Shown: one piece after another, positions 5,648 through 6,582 of the stretch
Numbering within the stretch: the first letter of the stretch is position 1
How the letters are laid out: each line of letters opens with the position of its first letter
Origin: Gemmataceae bacterium
GTDB taxonomy: Bacteria; Planctomycetota; Planctomycetia; Gemmatales; Gemmataceae
Assembly (NCBI GenBank): GCA_947490035.1
Contig: CANLGS010000241.1
Span: forward strand, 1 to 6,582
Reading direction: 5' to 3'
Length of the DNA stretch: 6,582 bases
Translations under genes and position numbers: made by a program
The notes under the pieces: model-generated
What the model saw: the letters and a program-made list of their open reading frames with translations, nothing else
What the model was told of the DNA's origin: nothing
Databases searched by the model: none

Positions 5648-6582
5648 CTATTTGCCCGAGGCGTTGAGGTTCCGCCCTTCGGTGGTGTCGTTGTAGGCTT
5701 CAAACGCGACGATCGCGGGAGCGCCCTTGGTCGTGCGATTGATGAGCAACCGCGCTTTCGTCGTTGAGCGACCGACGATCGGAGCGACGAACTCCGCGCC
5801 GATGTCCAGGCCGTTGAAGCACCCGACCCAGCGCCCCTCCTTGTCGTCCCAGCACTCGATCACGTAGCGGCTCACGGACGACGACGGGTCTTCCTTGAGT
5901 TTGAACTCGTTAATCGCGGTCGGCGCGGGGAACTCGATCTGCAGCCACTGGTCGGCCTCCTTGCTCGCTTTCCAGGCGGTGGGCTTCGCGGCGTTGATCG
6001 TGGCGGCTTCGGAACCGACCACTTCCGTCGAAGCGGTGTACTTGGCCTTCGCGGAAAGATTGGGCGAGGTGCATGCGTCGCTCAATTTCCGCACAACAAC
6101 ATTCTCAAAGGTCGAGCGTTTCTCTTTCTCGGGGTCGGCCACGTGCATGAGGACGTTCCCCTTGGACACGTAGAACCGGCAGTCCTTCCACTTCGCCTCG
6201 TTCCAGTCCGTCGTGTTGAAGATCTCGCAGCGGTTATTGGGCCGGATCGGGCGCTTGCACTTGCCGTTCAGGACGCAGTTCTCCATCAGCAGATCCTTGT
6301 GCGACTCCGGCCCCGATGCGTAACAGCAGAGCAGCATCGCGGCCCCGTCGGTGTCGTGGAAGAGGCAGTTCTTCATCTTCATGTGGTCGCAGTTCGATTC
6401 GAAGTCGAACGCCTGCCCGTCGCCGCTGCCGAGGCCGATGGAGATGTAGCCCCATTCGCTGTCCTCGAAGACCCAGTTCTTGCACCGGTGGAACATCGCG
6501 CCGGCCACGCCGTTGAACGCGCGGAAGTTCCGGCCGATGTCGTGCGTCACACAGCGGCGCACGGCCCCGCCATCGACCCCGC
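5648..6582 (-). CDS. Secreted beta-helix protein with C-terminal F5/8-type C-like domain (5' end outside window)
   Basis: The frame is open to the right edge, so the start and any signal peptide lie outside; the GTG at 6562 is internal. About 310 residues are visible. The first ~160 (VRRCVTHDIGRNFRAFNG, WVFEDSEWGYISIGLGSGDGQAFDFESNCDHMKMKNCLFHDTDG, LLMENCVLNGKC, WKDCRFYVSKGNVLMH, TFENVVVRKL) show the short periodic 'x-x-N/D-C-x-F/V' strands of right-handed parallel beta-helices, often found in polysaccharide-acting or adhesive proteins. The last ~130 (INAAKPTAWKASKEADQWLQIEFPAPTAINEFKLKEDPS to APAIVAFEAYN) fit an F5/8 type C/discoidin-like beta-sandwich, usually carbohydrate-binding, with the typical WLQIEFPAPTAINEFKLKE block. 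A secreted glycan-binding or glycan-degrading role is likely but no catalytic residues can be assigned. The fragment gene follows 41 bp downstream. Confidence 0.8.
   Translation of the reverse strand, partial: GVDGGAVRRCVTHDIGRNFRAFNGVAGAMFHRCKNWVFEDSEWGYISIGLGSGDGQAFDFESNCDHMKMKNCLFHDTDGAAMLLCCYASGPESHKDLLMENCVLNGKCKRPIRPNNRCEIFNTTDWNEAKWKDCRFYVSKGNVLMHVADPEKEKRSTFENVVVRKLSDACTSPNLSAKAKYTASTEVVGSEAATINAAKPTAWKASKEADQWLQIEFPAPTAINEFKLKEDPSSSVSRYVIECWDDKEGRWVGCFNGLDIGAEFVAPIVGRSTTKARLLINRTTKGAPAIVAFEAYNDTTEGRNLNASGK

Overview
The window is a GC-rich bacterial chromosomal segment, most likely from a planctomycete of the Gemmata group (Gemmataceae). The grounds are indirect: strong G/C preference at third codon positions, secreted PQQ-type beta-propeller and parallel beta-helix/discoidin-type proteins, loosely spaced genes with few operons, and a short extragenic palindrome (core CACAGGCT-TCC-AGCCTGTG) that I associate from memory with planctomycete genomes. 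There is no rRNA or marker gene to fix the taxon.

Layout. On the + strand: (1) the 3' part of a multi-pass membrane protein ending in a PlsC-type acyltransferase domain (1-1176); (2) a nested palindromic repeat (1181-1242); (3) a secreted PQQ-like beta-propeller protein (1351-2628); (4) a small TPR protein with a lipoprotein-like N-terminus (2702-3565). A second copy of the palindromic repeat (3581-3642) lies at the convergent junction with the minus-strand genes. On the - strand, read right to left: (5) the 3' part of a secreted beta-helix plus F5/8-type C protein (6582-5648); (6) a short exported reading frame that ends inside a transposable element (5606-5301); (7) a non-coding MITE-like element with TA-flanked 15-bp terminal inverted repeats (5129-5308); (8) a YdcZ/DUF606-type small membrane transporter (5106-4657); (9) trpA, tryptophan synthase alpha chain (4652-3849); (10) a 51-codon reading frame in the same frame as trpA, just after its stop (3842-3687).

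How they fit together. The YdcZ-like gene, trpA and the 51-codon frame are packed closely (4 and 6 bp gaps) and are probably one transcription unit. trpB is not adjacent, so trpA is not in a classic trp operon here. The most interesting structure is the MITE: its end supplies the stop codon of the reading frame on one side, and it sits 22 bp from the start of the YdcZ-trpA unit on the other. It has therefore probably altered one gene and may have replaced the leader of another. The two palindromic repeats share the same arms but differ in the orientation of the central 3-bp loop of one arm, which suggests that single hairpins can flip or be copied separately. I found no CRISPR array, tRNA, phage gene or obvious new multi-gene system; the novelty is mainly in the small mobile and palindromic elements and the small downstream gene.
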